Notes: generated by a model not told the origin, from the letters alone. Counted from the first letter of the stretch, positions 51,861 to 62,164 are shown. The stretch is DNA of 64,000 nt from Marinarcus sediminis (GCF_048571275.1 NZ_CP182357.1:2046001-2110000), one strand, 5' to 3'. A program made the numbers and translations.

Positions 51861-53672
51861 ATGCCATTGCGTTATACAAAAAACAAAGGAAAAGAGTTGT
51901 CAGAAAATGCAATTACATTTAAAACTCTATTAAAACTGATTTTAGAAGAGAGAAAAGTTTTTATTTGGGGACAGCTTATTACTTTTGTTGCAATATTAAT
52001 CAGCATTCCCATTCCTATTATGCTTCCGGTGCTCGTAGATGAAGTTTTACTCCACAAACCTGCCTTTTTTGTTAAGTCTATTGATTTTCTTTTTGGAAAT
52101 GGCAGTGCCTTATACTATATTGTTATTGTGGCTTTCAGTGTCATTTTTTTAAGATTTATCCATTTTGGACTGTCAGTACTGATTACGAAAATATTTACGA
52201 AAATATCAAAGCAAGTGACCTTTAAAGTCAGAGAAAGATTATTAAACCATCTGAAATTGGTCTGTATGAATGAGTATGAGAGTCTTGGCAGTGGTGCTAT
52301 CAGTGCAAATTTGGTTACAGATGTTAATACTTTAGATAATTTTATTATTACTGGTGCGAGTAAATTTGTAGCATCCGTTCTCTCTTTAATTGCCATTTCG
52401 ATTGTAATGATACTTATACACCCTATTTTGGGTTTTATGATACTTATTATCCAACCTCTTATTATGCTCATTTCTAAACGCATCTCAAAATCTGTAGGAG
52501 AATTAAAAAAAAATGAGAACAAAGCGATTGAACTCTTTCAGGAAAATATTTCTGAATCTTTGGACCTTTTTGGCCAAATAAAGGCGAGTAATAAAGAGAG
52601 ATACTTTTTTGAGAACTCTATTGATAAGGCAAGAGATGTTCAAATGACTTCAGACGCATACAGTTATAAGAGTGTGGCATATGAACGATTCTCATTTACT
52701 GTTTTTTTGAGCGCATTTGAAGTTTTAAGAGCTTCGGGTTTGGTGATGGTTGCGTACAGTGATTTGAGTATTGGGATGATGTTTGCTATGTTTGGTTACA
52801 TTTGGTTCATTATGACACCCGTGCAAGATATTTTGTCAATGCAATACTCCTATGCCTCTGCAAAAGCTGCTTTGATCAGATTAAATAAAATTTTGGAACT
52901 TCAAAAAGAGTTAAGTGGGACAATCAAGCTTGCAAATACGCCAAAAGGTGTGGATATTAGTATTGATCACTTATTTTTCTCGTATGTTAAAGACAAACCT
53001 CTTTTAGAAGATATCTCTTTGGAAATCAAAGCTTCTCAAAAAGTTGCACTCATTGGTGCAAGTGGAAGTGGTAAAACAACTTTGGCACAAGTGATATCGG
53101 GATTTTATAGCAAAAACAGTGGCGATATCCACTACAATCACATCAGCATTGATAACATCAATAAACGAACACTACGTGAATCGGTCTTTTTAGTTTTACA
53201 AATGCCCATACTCTTTAATAATAGTTTGAGATTCAATATAACAATGGGCAATGATAATATCAGTGATGAAACAATTTTAAATGCTTTAGAAATTGCACAA
53301 CTATCAGAGATGCTTGCGCAAATGAGTGAAGGTCTTGATACCATTGTTGGAAAACATGGAGTACGACTCTCTGGCGGTCAAAGACAGCGACTCTCTATTG
53401 CTCGAATGATTATTGCCAATCCAAGTGTAGTTATTTTTGATGAGTCAACCTCTGCTTTGGATGTACACACAGAGTTAAAACTTTTTGATTCACTGCAACC
53501 TTTTTTAAAAGAGAAAACAGTTATTACGATTGCGCATCGTTTAAGTACGGTTAAAAATGCTCATATGATTTACGTGATGCACGATGGAAAGATTGTTCAA
53601 AGAGGAACACATGAGAGTTTAGAGTTTGAAGAGGGACACTATATGGAGTTTGTCAAAAATCAATTGATATAA
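51861..53672 (+). CDS. ABC exporter, fused membrane and ATPase domains
   Basis: 603-residue half-transporter. Six membrane helices (residues about 25-310), then an ATPase domain with Walker A LIGASGSGKTTL, the LSGGQRQR signature, VVIFDESTSALD and switch His IAHRLSTVK. It works as a dimer in the inner membrane; MsbA-like lipid flippases, drug exporters and peptide exporters share this layout, so the substrate stays open. The ATG at 51861 lacks a good ribosome binding site. Followed by rnpB on the other strand. Confidence 0.9.
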   Translation: MPLRYTKNKGKELSENAITFKTLLKLILEERKVFIWGQLITFVAILISIPIPIMLPVLVDEVLLHKPAFFVKSIDFLFGNGSALYYIVIVAFSVIFLRFIHFGLSVLITKIFTKISKQVTFKVRERLLNHLKLVCMNEYESLGSGAISANLVTDVNTLDNFIITGASKFVASVLSLIAISIVMILIHPILGFMILIIQPLIMLISKRISKSVGELKKNENKAIELFQENISESLDLFGQIKASNKERYFFENSIDKARDVQMTSDAYSYKSVAYERFSFTVFLSAFEVLRASGLVMVAYSDLSIGMMFAMFGYIWFIMTPVQDILSMQYSYASAKAALIRLNKILELQKELSGTIKLANTPKGVDISIDHLFFSYVKDKPLLEDISLEIKASQKVALIGASGSGKTTLAQVISGFYSKNSGDIHYNHISIDNINKRTLRESVFLVLQMPILFNNSLRFNITMGNDNISDETILNALEIAQLSEMLAQMSEGLDTIVGKHGVRLSGGQRQRLSIARMIIANPSVVIFDESTSALDVHTELKLFDSLQPFLKEKTVITIAHRLSTVKNAHMIYVMHDGKIVQRGTHESLEFEEGHYMEFVKNQLI

Positions 53673-53683
53673 TGCTTTGAAGT

Positions 53684-54004
53684 TAGGTACAGCGATAAGC
53701 CGCGTTTTGTCATGGACAATAATTTATCTTGTTGTTTAATTACTTAAACAATCTCGCGAATAGAAGGATTGTGAAGTTCCTACCACCTATTCTTGCTGCT
53801 GGTTGGGTTTACATAGCCATTAAGATTACTCAAAATGCTGGTAGGCTCTTACCCCACCGTTTCACCCTTACTTGTTAAACAAGCGGTTTACTTTCTGTTG
53901 CACTGTCCCTTAGGTTACCCTAGCCATTATTTAAATGGAACCATACTTCACTGCAGCCCGGACTTTCCTCTTGAAATATATCAAGCTATTGTCTACTGTA
54001 CCTA
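53684..54004 (-). ncRNA. rnpB: RNase P RNA (class A)
   Basis: Read on the - strand, the 5' segment GAGGAAAGTCCGGGCT and the 3' segment CGCGGCTTATCGCTGTACCT are the universally conserved RNase P elements, with the inner ACAGAAA and GGTGAAACGGTGGGGTAAG (CR regions) in order. The ends pair as AGGTACAG with CTGTACCT, helix P1, so the boundaries are about 54004 and 53684. This is the catalytic RNA that cuts the 5' leader from tRNAs. The length (about 320) fits the group. It explains the gap without a protein gene between the exporter and lolA. Confidence 0.97.
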
Positions 54005-54038
54005 GTGCAATAGTAACTAAAAATTGCTTTGAATTGAT

Positions 54039-54566
54039 TTATTTTCGTATGATATCGTATGAATCAGGTGGAAGAAATTGAAACACATCATCACGGATGA
54101 CTTGGTTTTGTTTTATCTTTGAAAACTCAATAACTACACTGTTTTCTAACTCATCTTTATATGAAATGGAACGGATTTTATCATTTTCTATTTTAATGGT
54201 ATAGTTGACATCATAAAGTGTTGTTGTGTAATTCGTTTCATCTATTTTTTTTGCTTTTTGTACCAGTTGCAATAAATTAATCTCTTTATCAAGATTGGTA
54301 TAGATGGCTTGCTCCAGCTCGGGTTCATCTACAATGGCAAAATTGTCCAATATATAGACATTCTTTACAACAGGCGTTTGATATTGCCACAATATCTTTG
54401 AAGGCTCTTTGATATAGACTTTCCCTGTATAAATTATCTTATTTTCTGTGCTGTTAACAATTGTTTGGGTGAAAAAAGCATCAAAGGTTTTAATCCCATT
54501 GAGTACATTGGCATTTAATTGAATACTTAAAAAAAAGAGCGTAAAAAAAATTATTCTATAAAACAT
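54039..54566 (-). CDS. lolA: Outer membrane lipoprotein carrier LolA
   Basis: 175 residues. Signal peptide (IIFFTLFFLSIQLNA), then the half-barrel of LolA: FDAFFTQTIVNS, YTGKVYIKEPSKILWQYQTP with the conserved Trp, and a C-terminal FSKIKQNQVIRDDVFQF. It carries lipoproteins through the periplasm from the LolC-type complex, encoded two genes away. Divergent from secA with 56 bases between, holding both promoters; lolA-secA-lolC is an order I know from Campylobacter. Confidence 0.92.
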   Translation of the reverse strand: MFYRIIFFTLFFLSIQLNANVLNGIKTFDAFFTQTIVNSTENKIIYTGKVYIKEPSKILWQYQTPVVKNVYILDNFAIVDEPELEQAIYTNLDKEINLLQLVQKAKKIDETNYTTTLYDVNYTIKIENDKIRSISYKDELENSVVIEFSKIKQNQVIRDDVFQFLPPDSYDIIRK

Positions 54567-54585
54567 ATTTTAACCTTACTTTGTA

Positions 54586-54591
54586 TATAAT
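54586..54591 (+). promoter_or_regulatory. -10 box of secA
   Basis: TATAAT at 54586-54591 in the 56-base divergent spacer, about 30 bases before the secA ATG; AAAGGG follows 8 bases before the ATG. Confidence 0.6.
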
Positions 54592-54622
54592 CTTCGCATT
54601 ATAACAGAAAGGGTTTTATTTT

Positions 54623-57235
54623 ATGTTGAATATTTTCTCAAAGATTTTTGGTAGTACGAACGACAAAGAAGTAAAAAAATACAATAAGCGAGCGATGGCA
54701 ATTAATGCGTTGGAAGCTCAATTTGAAAATTTAAGTGATGAAGAATTAAAAGAGTATTTCCAAACTCTCAAGCAAGAGGTCCAAGAGAATAAAAGAAGTT
54801 TGAATGATGTTTTAAATGAGTCATTTGCCATTACCAGAGAAGCGAGTCGAAGAACTCTTAATATGAGACACTTTGATGTTCAACTTGTGGGTGGAATGGT
54901 CTTACATGATGGAAGAATAGCTGAAATGAAAACAGGTGAAGGTAAAACTTTGGTTGCAACATTGGCAGTTGTTTTAAATGCTATGGTAGGAAAAGGTGTC
55001 CATGTTGTAACGGTCAATGATTATCTTGCAAGCAGAGATGCTAAAGAACTTGAACCCCTATATAACTTTTTGGGTTTCAGTGTGGGGGCAATTACAGGCG
55101 ATATTCATGATGAAAAACTGAGAAAAGAGCAATATGCACAAGATATTACTTATGGTACAAATAATGAATTTGGATTTGATTACCTAAGAGATAATATGAA
55201 ATATGATTTAGAAGAGAAAGTTCAACGAGAACACTTCTTTGTTATTGTTGATGAAGTAGATTCTATTTTAATTGATGAAGCAAGAACTCCTTTAATTATC
55301 TCAGGACCAACCAATAGAAACAATATTGATTATGCTAAAGCCAATGAAATTGCCATGAAATTGGAAAAAGGTGAAAGAATCGAGCCAAAAAGAGCCGATG
55401 AACAACCTATTATTACAGGTGATTATATTGTAGATGAAAAAAATAAAGCCGTACTCTTGACCGAAGAAGGAACTGAAAAAGCAGAAAAACTTTTTGAAGT
55501 AGATAACCTTTACTCTTTAGAAAACGCCATGTTATCACACCATCTGGACCAAGCACTTAAAGCGCACAACGTATTTGAAAAAGATGTAGATTATGTCGTA
55601 CAAAACAATGAAGTTATTATTGTTGATGAGTTTACAGGACGGTTAAGTGAAGGGAGAAGATACTCTGATGGTTTACATCAAGCCTTAGAAGCCAAAGAAG
55701 GTGTACGAATTCAAGATGAATCACAAACCTTAGCTGATATTACATTTCAAAACTATTTCAGAATGTACGACAAATTAGCTGGTATGACAGGTACTGCACA
55801 AACAGAAGCTACCGAGTTTGCCGAGATTTATAATTTAGATGTTGTCTCTATCCCTACACATGTTGTTGTACAAAGAGTGGATAAAAACGATTTGATTTAC
55901 AAAAGTGAAAGAGAAAAATTTGAAGCGGTGTGTAAAAAAATTCAGGAATATCATACTTCGGGTCAACCTGTACTTGTAGGAACTGCATCTATTGAAAAAT
56001 CTGAACATCTGCACAGTTTACTTAAAGCGGCAAAAGTACCTCATACCGTGTTAAATGCTAAGCAGCATGAAAAAGAGGGAAAAATTATTGAAGATGCAGG
56101 TCAAAAAGGTGCGGTAACGATTGCAACAAATATGGCAGGACGAGGAGTTGATATTAAACTCACCGAAGAGACCCTGGCTTTAGGTGGATTGGCCATTATT
56201 GGAACAGAAAGACACGAAAGCAGAAGAATTGACAATCAGTTAAGAGGTCGTTCAGGACGACAAGGGGATGTGGGTATTTCTCAATTTTATCTCTCATTAG
56301 AAGATAATCTTTTAAGAATTTTTGGAAGTGATAAAATCAAAGGTATCATGGAAAGATTGGGAATTGAAGAGGGAGAACATATTGAATCTTCTATGGTAAC
56401 ACGTGCGGTTGAAAATGCACAGAAAAAAGTGGAATCAATGCACTTTGAGAGCAGAAAACACCTTTTAGAGTACGACGATGTTGCCAATAAACAACGAAAA
56501 GTTATCTACTCTTTTAGAAATGACTTGTTGAATCCTGAATTTGCCATTGGTGCAAAATTGGATGAAAACAGAGCTGAATATGTAAGCAACCTTTTAAGTA
56601 ATTGTGAAATTTTTGATGGAATGCAAAGTGAAGATTTTGATTTAGAAAAAATTATTGTTAAATTAAAAGAGGAGTTAAACTTAGTTGTTACAGCAAACGA
56701 CTTAAAAACGGAAGATTATACACAGTTAAATGAGAGATTGTATCAAATTCTTACAGAAGTGTATAATGACAAAATGAGTTTAGCAGCCCCTGAGCAAAGA
56801 AGTGAAATTGAGAGAATTTTATATTTACAAATGTTAGATAAAGCTTGGCGAGAACACTTATACGCTATGGATACACTTAAGACAGGTATTGGTCTTAGAG
56901 GATACAATCAAAAAGATCCTTTGGTTGAATATAAAAAAGAGTCTTATAATATGTTTATTGAATTGATCTCTTCAATTAAACATGAAGTGGTGAAAATTTT
57001 ATTCACTGTGCAACTGCGAAATAAAGATGATGAACAAAGAGATCAAGAGATACTTGACAAAATGGTCGCTCAAATGGAAGCACAACAAGAAAATTTGAAA
57101 ACAAATTTACACAATGATGTAGTCATTGAGAAAAAAATAGCACGAAATGAACCTTGCCCTTGTGGAAGTGGTAAAAAATTTAAACAGTGTTGTGGAATAA
57201 GTGGACCTAAAAAAGGTTTGGTTTCAGGGAACTGA
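54623..57235 (+). CDS. secA: Preprotein translocase ATPase SecA
   Basis: 870 residues. Motor that pushes preproteins through SecYEG. Walker A MKTGEGKTLV, the DEVDSILIDEARTPL box, preprotein crosslinking domain, GTASIEKSE and NMAGRGVDIKL helicase motifs, and QLRGRSGRQGD. The C-terminus keeps the zinc-binding tail CPCGSGKKFKQCCG, which binds SecB or ribosomes; whether SecB exists here is not visible. Length normal. Starts divergently from lolA and overlaps nothing; lolC starts 1 base after its stop. Confidence 0.98.
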   Translation: MLNIFSKIFGSTNDKEVKKYNKRAMAINALEAQFENLSDEELKEYFQTLKQEVQENKRSLNDVLNESFAITREASRRTLNMRHFDVQLVGGMVLHDGRIAEMKTGEGKTLVATLAVVLNAMVGKGVHVVTVNDYLASRDAKELEPLYNFLGFSVGAITGDIHDEKLRKEQYAQDITYGTNNEFGFDYLRDNMKYDLEEKVQREHFFVIVDEVDSILIDEARTPLIISGPTNRNNIDYAKANEIAMKLEKGERIEPKRADEQPIITGDYIVDEKNKAVLLTEEGTEKAEKLFEVDNLYSLENAMLSHHLDQALKAHNVFEKDVDYVVQNNEVIIVDEFTGRLSEGRRYSDGLHQALEAKEGVRIQDESQTLADITFQNYFRMYDKLAGMTGTAQTEATEFAEIYNLDVVSIPTHVVVQRVDKNDLIYKSEREKFEAVCKKIQEYHTSGQPVLVGTASIEKSEHLHSLLKAAKVPHTVLNAKQHEKEGKIIEDAGQKGAVTIATNMAGRGVDIKLTEETLALGGLAIIGTERHESRRIDNQLRGRSGRQGDVGISQFYLSLEDNLLRIFGSDKIKGIMERLGIEEGEHIESSMVTRAVENAQKKVESMHFESRKHLLEYDDVANKQRKVIYSFRNDLLNPEFAIGAKLDENRAEYVSNLLSNCEIFDGMQSEDFDLEKIIVKLKEELNLVVTANDLKTEDYTQLNERLYQILTEVYNDKMSLAAPEQRSEIERILYLQMLDKAWREHLYAMDTLKTGIGLRGYNQKDPLVEYKKESYNMFIELISSIKHEVVKILFTVQLRNKDDEQRDQEILDKMVAQMEAQQENLKTNLHNDVVIEKKIARNEPCPCGSGKKFKQCCGISGPKKGLVSGN

Positions 57236-57236
57236 T

Positions 57237-58442
57237 TTGAATAAAAAATTAGTTAACTTTATTGTAAAAAAATATTTACGATTTGATAGAAAAAACCCTT
57301 TTATATCAGTGAGTGCTATTTTGGCATTTATTGGTGTAACTGTTGGTGTAATGGTTTTGATTATAAGTATGGCCATTATGAATGGAACGCAAAAAGAGTT
57401 TGAAGACAAACTTTTTATCATGAACTACCCTCTTTCAGTTTATCCCAAACTTGAAGGTGCTGTGGACAAAGAACTTTTAACTCACCTTGAAAAAAAATTC
57501 CCCGATATGATTTTTTCTCCCTATTTAAGCTCTCAAGCCATTGTTCAAAATGGTGATACCATGAGTGGTGGTATTATTTTTGGTGTCAATCCTTTAAAAG
57601 AAGAACAAATTAACGCTATTTATAAAAAGAGTCTGGGGAACATTAAACTGGGTAAGTATGATTTGATTGTAGGCGAAGGGATTAAAAATAAACTTTTTGC
57701 AGGATATGATTCTAAAATAACGCTCTATTTTACCTCGTTGGACCCTAATGGTTTTTCGATGATGCCAAGAATGAAACGATTTACACTCAAAAGTTCTTTT
57801 AACTCAGGGTTAAATGCTTACGATAAGTCATATATGTATACCTCTATTGAAGCTTTACAAACACTTCTCAAAAAAAATTCCAATGAGTATGATGGTATAC
57901 ATATCTTTTCAAAAGACCCTTTTAATGATATAAAACGTTTAGAAAAAGAGGTTCATGGCTTTAAAGCGGGAGTTATTGGTTGGTGGGAACAAAATGGAAA
58001 CTTTTTTTCTGCCATGCAAATGGAGAAAAAAGCCCTTTTTATTGTCTTAATGTTGATTATTTTAGTTGCTTCACTGAACATTATCTCCTCTTTATTAATG
58101 ACGGTAATGAGTCGAAGAAAAGAGATTGCCCTACTTTTATCTATGGGAGCTTCAAGCAAAGAGATCAGACAAATATTTTTACGAATAGGTGTTATTATTG
58201 GTTTTGGTGGAATTATTGCTGGAATTGCTTTGGGATTTGGAGGAATATTTCTTTTGGATAATTTTAATATTATCTCTTTGCCTGCAGATGTCTACGGGAC
58301 ATCAAAACTGCCATTGGATTTAGATATGATAGATTTCATATCCATTGTTGCAGGAGCTATGGTCATTGTCTTTTTGGCGTCTTATTACCCTTCGTATAAA
58401 GCAACCAACATTGATGTTATTGATGTTTTAAGAAATGAGTAA
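57237..58442 (+). CDS. lolC: Lipoprotein-releasing ABC permease LolC/LolE type
   Basis: 401 residues. N-terminal membrane helix (FISVSAILAFIGVTVGVMVLII), a ~210-residue periplasmic domain, then three helices at the C-terminus with MTVMSRRKEIALLLSMGAS, the FtsX/MacB permease signature. It would release lipoproteins to LolA. I use TTG at 57237, right after the secA stop, with AGGGA about 6 bases upstream; a frame open inside secA lacks a binding site. A LolD ATPase gene is not seen in the window. A single LolF-like permease is common outside gamma-proteobacteria. Confidence 0.9.
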   Translation: MNKKLVNFIVKKYLRFDRKNPFISVSAILAFIGVTVGVMVLIISMAIMNGTQKEFEDKLFIMNYPLSVYPKLEGAVDKELLTHLEKKFPDMIFSPYLSSQAIVQNGDTMSGGIIFGVNPLKEEQINAIYKKSLGNIKLGKYDLIVGEGIKNKLFAGYDSKITLYFTSLDPNGFSMMPRMKRFTLKSSFNSGLNAYDKSYMYTSIEALQTLLKKNSNEYDGIHIFSKDPFNDIKRLEKEVHGFKAGVIGWWEQNGNFFSAMQMEKKALFIVLMLIILVASLNIISSLLMTVMSRRKEIALLLSMGASSKEIRQIFLRIGVIIGFGGIIAGIALGFGGIFLLDNFNIISLPADVYGTSKLPLDLDMIDFISIVAGAMVIVFLASYYPSYKATNIDVIDVLRNE

Positions 58443-58450
58443 TAAGATTT

Positions 58451-61039
58451 TTATTGCTCATTTTCTTTAGGAGAAATCAGTTCAAGTCCTTTTGCTGGGA
58501 GTTTGAAAATTCTTTTTACAAAATCCAAAGGTACATTGGCTGTCTCTTTGGCTAAATTGGTTGTGATTTCAGGATCATTGAGATTTCCACTGATTTTTAC
58601 TGCCGTTGCAATTCGTTTATCCTCTCCTAAAAACAGATAATTGATGACTGGAATATAGCCCACAATTTTGGTGTAATCTTTCATAAAAATAACAATAACA
58701 TCGCTTTGAATGCTGTTTTTATTCAAATCAATCAAACCTTTGGCTTCAAAATCTGCCATGTTTCCTGTGGTTTTTAATTGATTAATGGTAAAAAGATCAT
58801 CTTTTATATTGTAATTAAAATCCAAATTGCCATTGTTAATTCGGTACCCATTAAGATTAAAACCACTGTTTGTTGCCATTCCAACAACAGCAGGAATAGC
58901 AAAAAGTGGGTTAATCAGTGCAGGAGAAGTGTTAATAAAGATAATAAGATTATTTAAAACAGCCAGATTTTTTACTCTGGCATCAACAAACTCTACATTT
59001 CCTTTAATATAATTATTGTTCCCTTCCGCATTAAGGCTCATCTCCCCACCTTTAAAGAGTTCAGGTCTATGAAGCATGGCATTGACAAAAGCATCACTCA
59101 TTTTAAAACTGTTTAAGTGAATGTTGGCTTTTTTATCTTTGATATATCTTAAGGTAGTTAAATTATGATGTAAAGAGAGGTTTAACTCTTTTTTATCTAT
59201 AAGTAAGGTGTATTTGTCTGCTAAAAGTTTTTGAGTAGCGTTAAAGTAGATATTTGAGTTGTTTCCTTTGATGGTAAGCGTTAAATTATCATTGGACTTC
59301 TCTTCTTTTTTTTCATTGATAATATCTACATCGGTGAGATTTATGGTGGTTTTATTTTTGAGTATCGTTACTGCCACTTTTCTATCCAGTGTAGAAATAT
59401 GTATTTTATTTGGTTGTATTGAGCCTTCAATGCTTAATGAAGTGATTTTTTCACCTGATTTATTTAATATGGGAAAATCCAACTTGTTAATATTGGCATA
59501 CAGTGTGATATCTTTTTCATTTTTAATTAAAATTGAACCATCACCAGAAGTGACATTGATTTTTTTTAGCAGTTCTGAGTAAAAAGAAACTTTTTCAAGA
59601 TTGAGAATATTGAATTTTACTCCGTGCTCTTCAATGGCAATTTGAGTAAAAAGTTCTTTTAAATCAATGGTTGTTTTTTCTTTAAAATTGGCATTGATTT
59701 TTGTCTTAACATTATCAATTTTTAAAATATTGTCTCTGTCTTTTTTAATTTCCAGTTTATGAATAAGAGCCTCTCCTGAAGCAGTAAATTTTTTTGTATT
59801 AATTTCCAAATTAATTGTTCCATCAAGCATATTATCCAATGCAACGGCGGAGTCTTTAATTAATACTTGTGAATCATGCAGTTCAACATGGGCATTTTTA
59901 ACTAAAAATTTGAAATTGTTGATTTTAAAGTTTGAATTTTCAAATAAAAACACTCCATTAACCCTAAGGGTATCGACATCATAAAAAAAGAGTTTAATCG
60001 AGAGTTTTGAATCACTTGAACCATCAATTTGTTCCAAGGGTAATTTGATTTTATAGGCATTTAATATCTCTAAAATGGCTTGACTTAATCGGTGTTTTGT
60101 CTCTATGTTAATTTCGATATTTCCCTCTTTTGCAGAAGAGAGATGGTGTATAACTACGCTGCTTCCATTTATGTCTATATCTTTATATGTAGGAGCAATA
60201 ATATTAAAAGAGAGGGTATCGTGGCTGTAACTTAGAGCTATCTCTTGGGCTTTTACTACATCAAGCCCTTTTTTGAAATGCACTTGGGCATTTGTAACTT
60301 GGGCACTCCCTTGTAGTGTATCAACAATGGGCAGATATGTATTTGAATCCAGTTTCCCTTTTAAATAGTTGAGTTTTATCTCCCCTGTAATATTATCGTA
60401 GAGCCACTCATTGGCATCTTGATCCAGTGTTACAAAATCTTTTAAAAAATTTAGGTTTGAATAGGTTTGATCCGATTTAATTTCAAACTCAAGGGCATTG
60501 TTCAACGTTTTCACACTTAGATTGGCTTCAACCTCTTTGTAGAAGCTTTTACCTTGAAAGTCATATAAGTTGTGTTTTAAATCCACTTTTAAAAGACCAT
60601 TAAACAGAAGATTATTCTCTTTTAGAAAGAGTGAATACAGTTCGAGTGTAATTATGTTTCCATCAACTGTTGGCTTTGCAAGAAGGTTGATCAATTTATT
60701 ATCAATAAAAACAGTCTCTTGATCCACCGAGATGGTAAATTCATTTCCTGAAATTTTCAATTTTTCTATATCAATTTTTTGGAAAAATTTTAGAAGTGTT
60801 GGAATATGTTTAATATTATTTTGAATGTCATTTTGTGTGTTTTTTACTTTTGATTTTATGGGAACCGTAATCTCTTTGATCTCTACAATCAGCTTTTTAT
60901 CCAATTTAATATACAATTTCGAAATATGAATACTTGCAAAGGAAAAATTGTCCACTTTAATGCCAACAGATAACAGAAAAAACACAACGAATAAAAAAAT
61001 AAATATTGATGTCAATAAGAGTTTAATTGCATGCGACAT
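58451..61039 (-). CDS. AsmA/YhdP-like envelope protein
   Basis: 862 residues. N-terminal signal anchor (LLLTSIFIFLFVVFFLLSVG), then a long run of amphipathic beta strands, and a C-terminal region of the AsmA-like/DUF3971 type ending in AVKISGNLNDPEITTNLAKE. Such proteins bridge the periplasm and are thought to carry phospholipids to the outer membrane. ATG at 61039 has AGGAA about 10 bases upstream. Its 3' end is 8 bases from the lolC stop. Its first 92 bases overlap the 5' end of the divergent mltG frame, so the promoters lie in coding DNA. A TamB relation is possible. Confidence 0.82.
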   Translation of the reverse strand: MSHAIKLLLTSIFIFLFVVFFLLSVGIKVDNFSFASIHISKLYIKLDKKLIVEIKEITVPIKSKVKNTQNDIQNNIKHIPTLLKFFQKIDIEKLKISGNEFTISVDQETVFIDNKLINLLAKPTVDGNIITLELYSLFLKENNLLFNGLLKVDLKHNLYDFQGKSFYKEVEANLSVKTLNNALEFEIKSDQTYSNLNFLKDFVTLDQDANEWLYDNITGEIKLNYLKGKLDSNTYLPIVDTLQGSAQVTNAQVHFKKGLDVVKAQEIALSYSHDTLSFNIIAPTYKDIDINGSSVVIHHLSSAKEGNIEINIETKHRLSQAILEILNAYKIKLPLEQIDGSSDSKLSIKLFFYDVDTLRVNGVFLFENSNFKINNFKFLVKNAHVELHDSQVLIKDSAVALDNMLDGTINLEINTKKFTASGEALIHKLEIKKDRDNILKIDNVKTKINANFKEKTTIDLKELFTQIAIEEHGVKFNILNLEKVSFYSELLKKINVTSGDGSILIKNEKDITLYANINKLDFPILNKSGEKITSLSIEGSIQPNKIHISTLDRKVAVTILKNKTTINLTDVDIINEKKEEKSNDNLTLTIKGNNSNIYFNATQKLLADKYTLLIDKKELNLSLHHNLTTLRYIKDKKANIHLNSFKMSDAFVNAMLHRPELFKGGEMSLNAEGNNNYIKGNVEFVDARVKNLAVLNNLIIFINTSPALINPLFAIPAVVGMATNSGFNLNGYRINNGNLDFNYNIKDDLFTINQLKTTGNMADFEAKGLIDLNKNSIQSDVIVIFMKDYTKIVGYIPVINYLFLGEDKRIATAVKISGNLNDPEITTNLAKETANVPLDFVKRIFKLPAKGLELISPKENEQ

Positions 61040-62084
61040 AATTGAACTGTTCCTAGTACTTTTTATTGTTGTTTTGTTTTATGTGAGTATTCCAGTGACA
61101 TCGACGAAAGTAATCTATATTCCAAATGGCTCAACAAGTGCGATTATATCATATTTAAACAAAAGTGGTTATGAATTAAACTTTATAGATAAGACAATTA
61201 TTCGATTTTTAGGATATCCGCAACAAGGGTGGATTGATTTAAAATATAAACATTTATCTAAAGGTGATTTTTTATATAAATTGGTCACTTCAAAAGCGGC
61301 ATTAAGAAACATTACGTTAATTCCAGGAGAAACCTCTTATTTTTTCTTAAAAGATATTGCCAAAGCTTTAAATCTTTCTGAAGAGAAACTCATTGATACT
61401 TACAACAAATTGGCCTACAAAAATGATGGAAATATTTTAGCTGAAAGTTACAGTTTGCCTTTGGGCATGAGTGAAGAGAATCTTATTTATTATCTTTTTT
61501 CTTACACCAATAAAAAGTATGAAGAGTTTGCACGTAAAATTTTTGGTGAATACAATAAAAACAAGTGGTTTTATTATGTCTCCATTGCTTCTGTGGTTCA
61601 AAAAGAGGCGGCAAATGTTGACGAAATGCCTTATGTTTCAAGTGTTATTCACAACAGACTCAAACGAGGTATGCCTTTACAAATGGATGGAACACTCAAT
61701 TATGCTCAATACTCTCATGATGTGGTCAGTGCAAAACGAATAAAAGAGGACAGAAGCCCATACAATACCTACTTAAATAAAGGTGTTCCAGAACATCCTG
61801 TTTGTGCTGTTTCATTAGCTGCCATTAAAGCGGCAATATTCCCTGCTAAAACAGAGTATCTCTATTTTGTAAAAGATAAAAAAACAAATGCACATAAGTT
61901 CAGCGCATCGTATAAAGAGCATGTTAATACGGTGAATTCAAATATTGTATACATAAGAACAACGCCAAAGAAAAAAGTTGAACCAACAGAAAAAACACCC
62001 TCTTCTAAGGAGTCTATTTTTGATCAAATCAAAACTCCTTCAAAGCCAACGGCAATAAAAAACTTATGGCAAAATGTCAAATAG
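60948..62084 (+). CDS. mltG: Endolytic transglycosylase MltG
   Basis: 378 residues if TTG at 60948 is used (AAGGA 4 bases before). One membrane helix (IIELFLVLFIVVLFYVSI), then the LysM-like and YceG domains: catalytic Glu in SVVQKEAANVDEMPYVSSVI, then HNRLKRGMPLQMDGTLNYAQ. MltG cuts nascent glycan strands and ends their growth. The first ~35 residues lie in the antisense of the AsmA-like gene and are polar and basic; the true start may be further in, but there is no in-frame ATG, GTG or TTG with a binding site between 60960 and the membrane helix. A Lys/Pro/Thr tail ends the protein. Confidence 0.88.
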   Translation: MSTLMPTDNRKNTTNKKINIDVNKSLIACDIIELFLVLFIVVLFYVSIPVTSTKVIYIPNGSTSAIISYLNKSGYELNFIDKTIIRFLGYPQQGWIDLKYKHLSKGDFLYKLVTSKAALRNITLIPGETSYFFLKDIAKALNLSEEKLIDTYNKLAYKNDGNILAESYSLPLGMSEENLIYYLFSYTNKKYEEFARKIFGEYNKNKWFYYVSIASVVQKEAANVDEMPYVSSVIHNRLKRGMPLQMDGTLNYAQYSHDVVSAKRIKEDRSPYNTYLNKGVPEHPVCAVSLAAIKAAIFPAKTEYLYFVKDKKTNAHKFSASYKEHVNTVNSNIVYIRTTPKKKVEPTEKTPSSKESIFDQIKTPSKPTAIKNLWQNVK

Positions 62085-62129
62085 CAGTTGTGCAAAAATG
62101 AAACAAATTTTTTAAACAGCTCTTAATAT

Positions 62130-62143
62130 CGTTACATATAACG
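62130..62143. promoter_or_regulatory. Palindrome upstream of idh, possible operator
   Basis: CGTTA-CATA-TAACG, with a third CGTTAC half-site at 62142-62147. It lies just upstream of a TGATATTAT -10 (TATTAT at 62165-62170), where a regulator of idh might bind. No known factor assigned. Confidence 0.35.
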
Positions 62144-62164
62144 TTACCTTGACTTGATTAATGA

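Noticed and set aside
53673..54038. Protein gene or tRNA cluster in the gap after the ABC exporter
   Set aside because: The conserved RNase P RNA elements on the - strand explain the whole interval.
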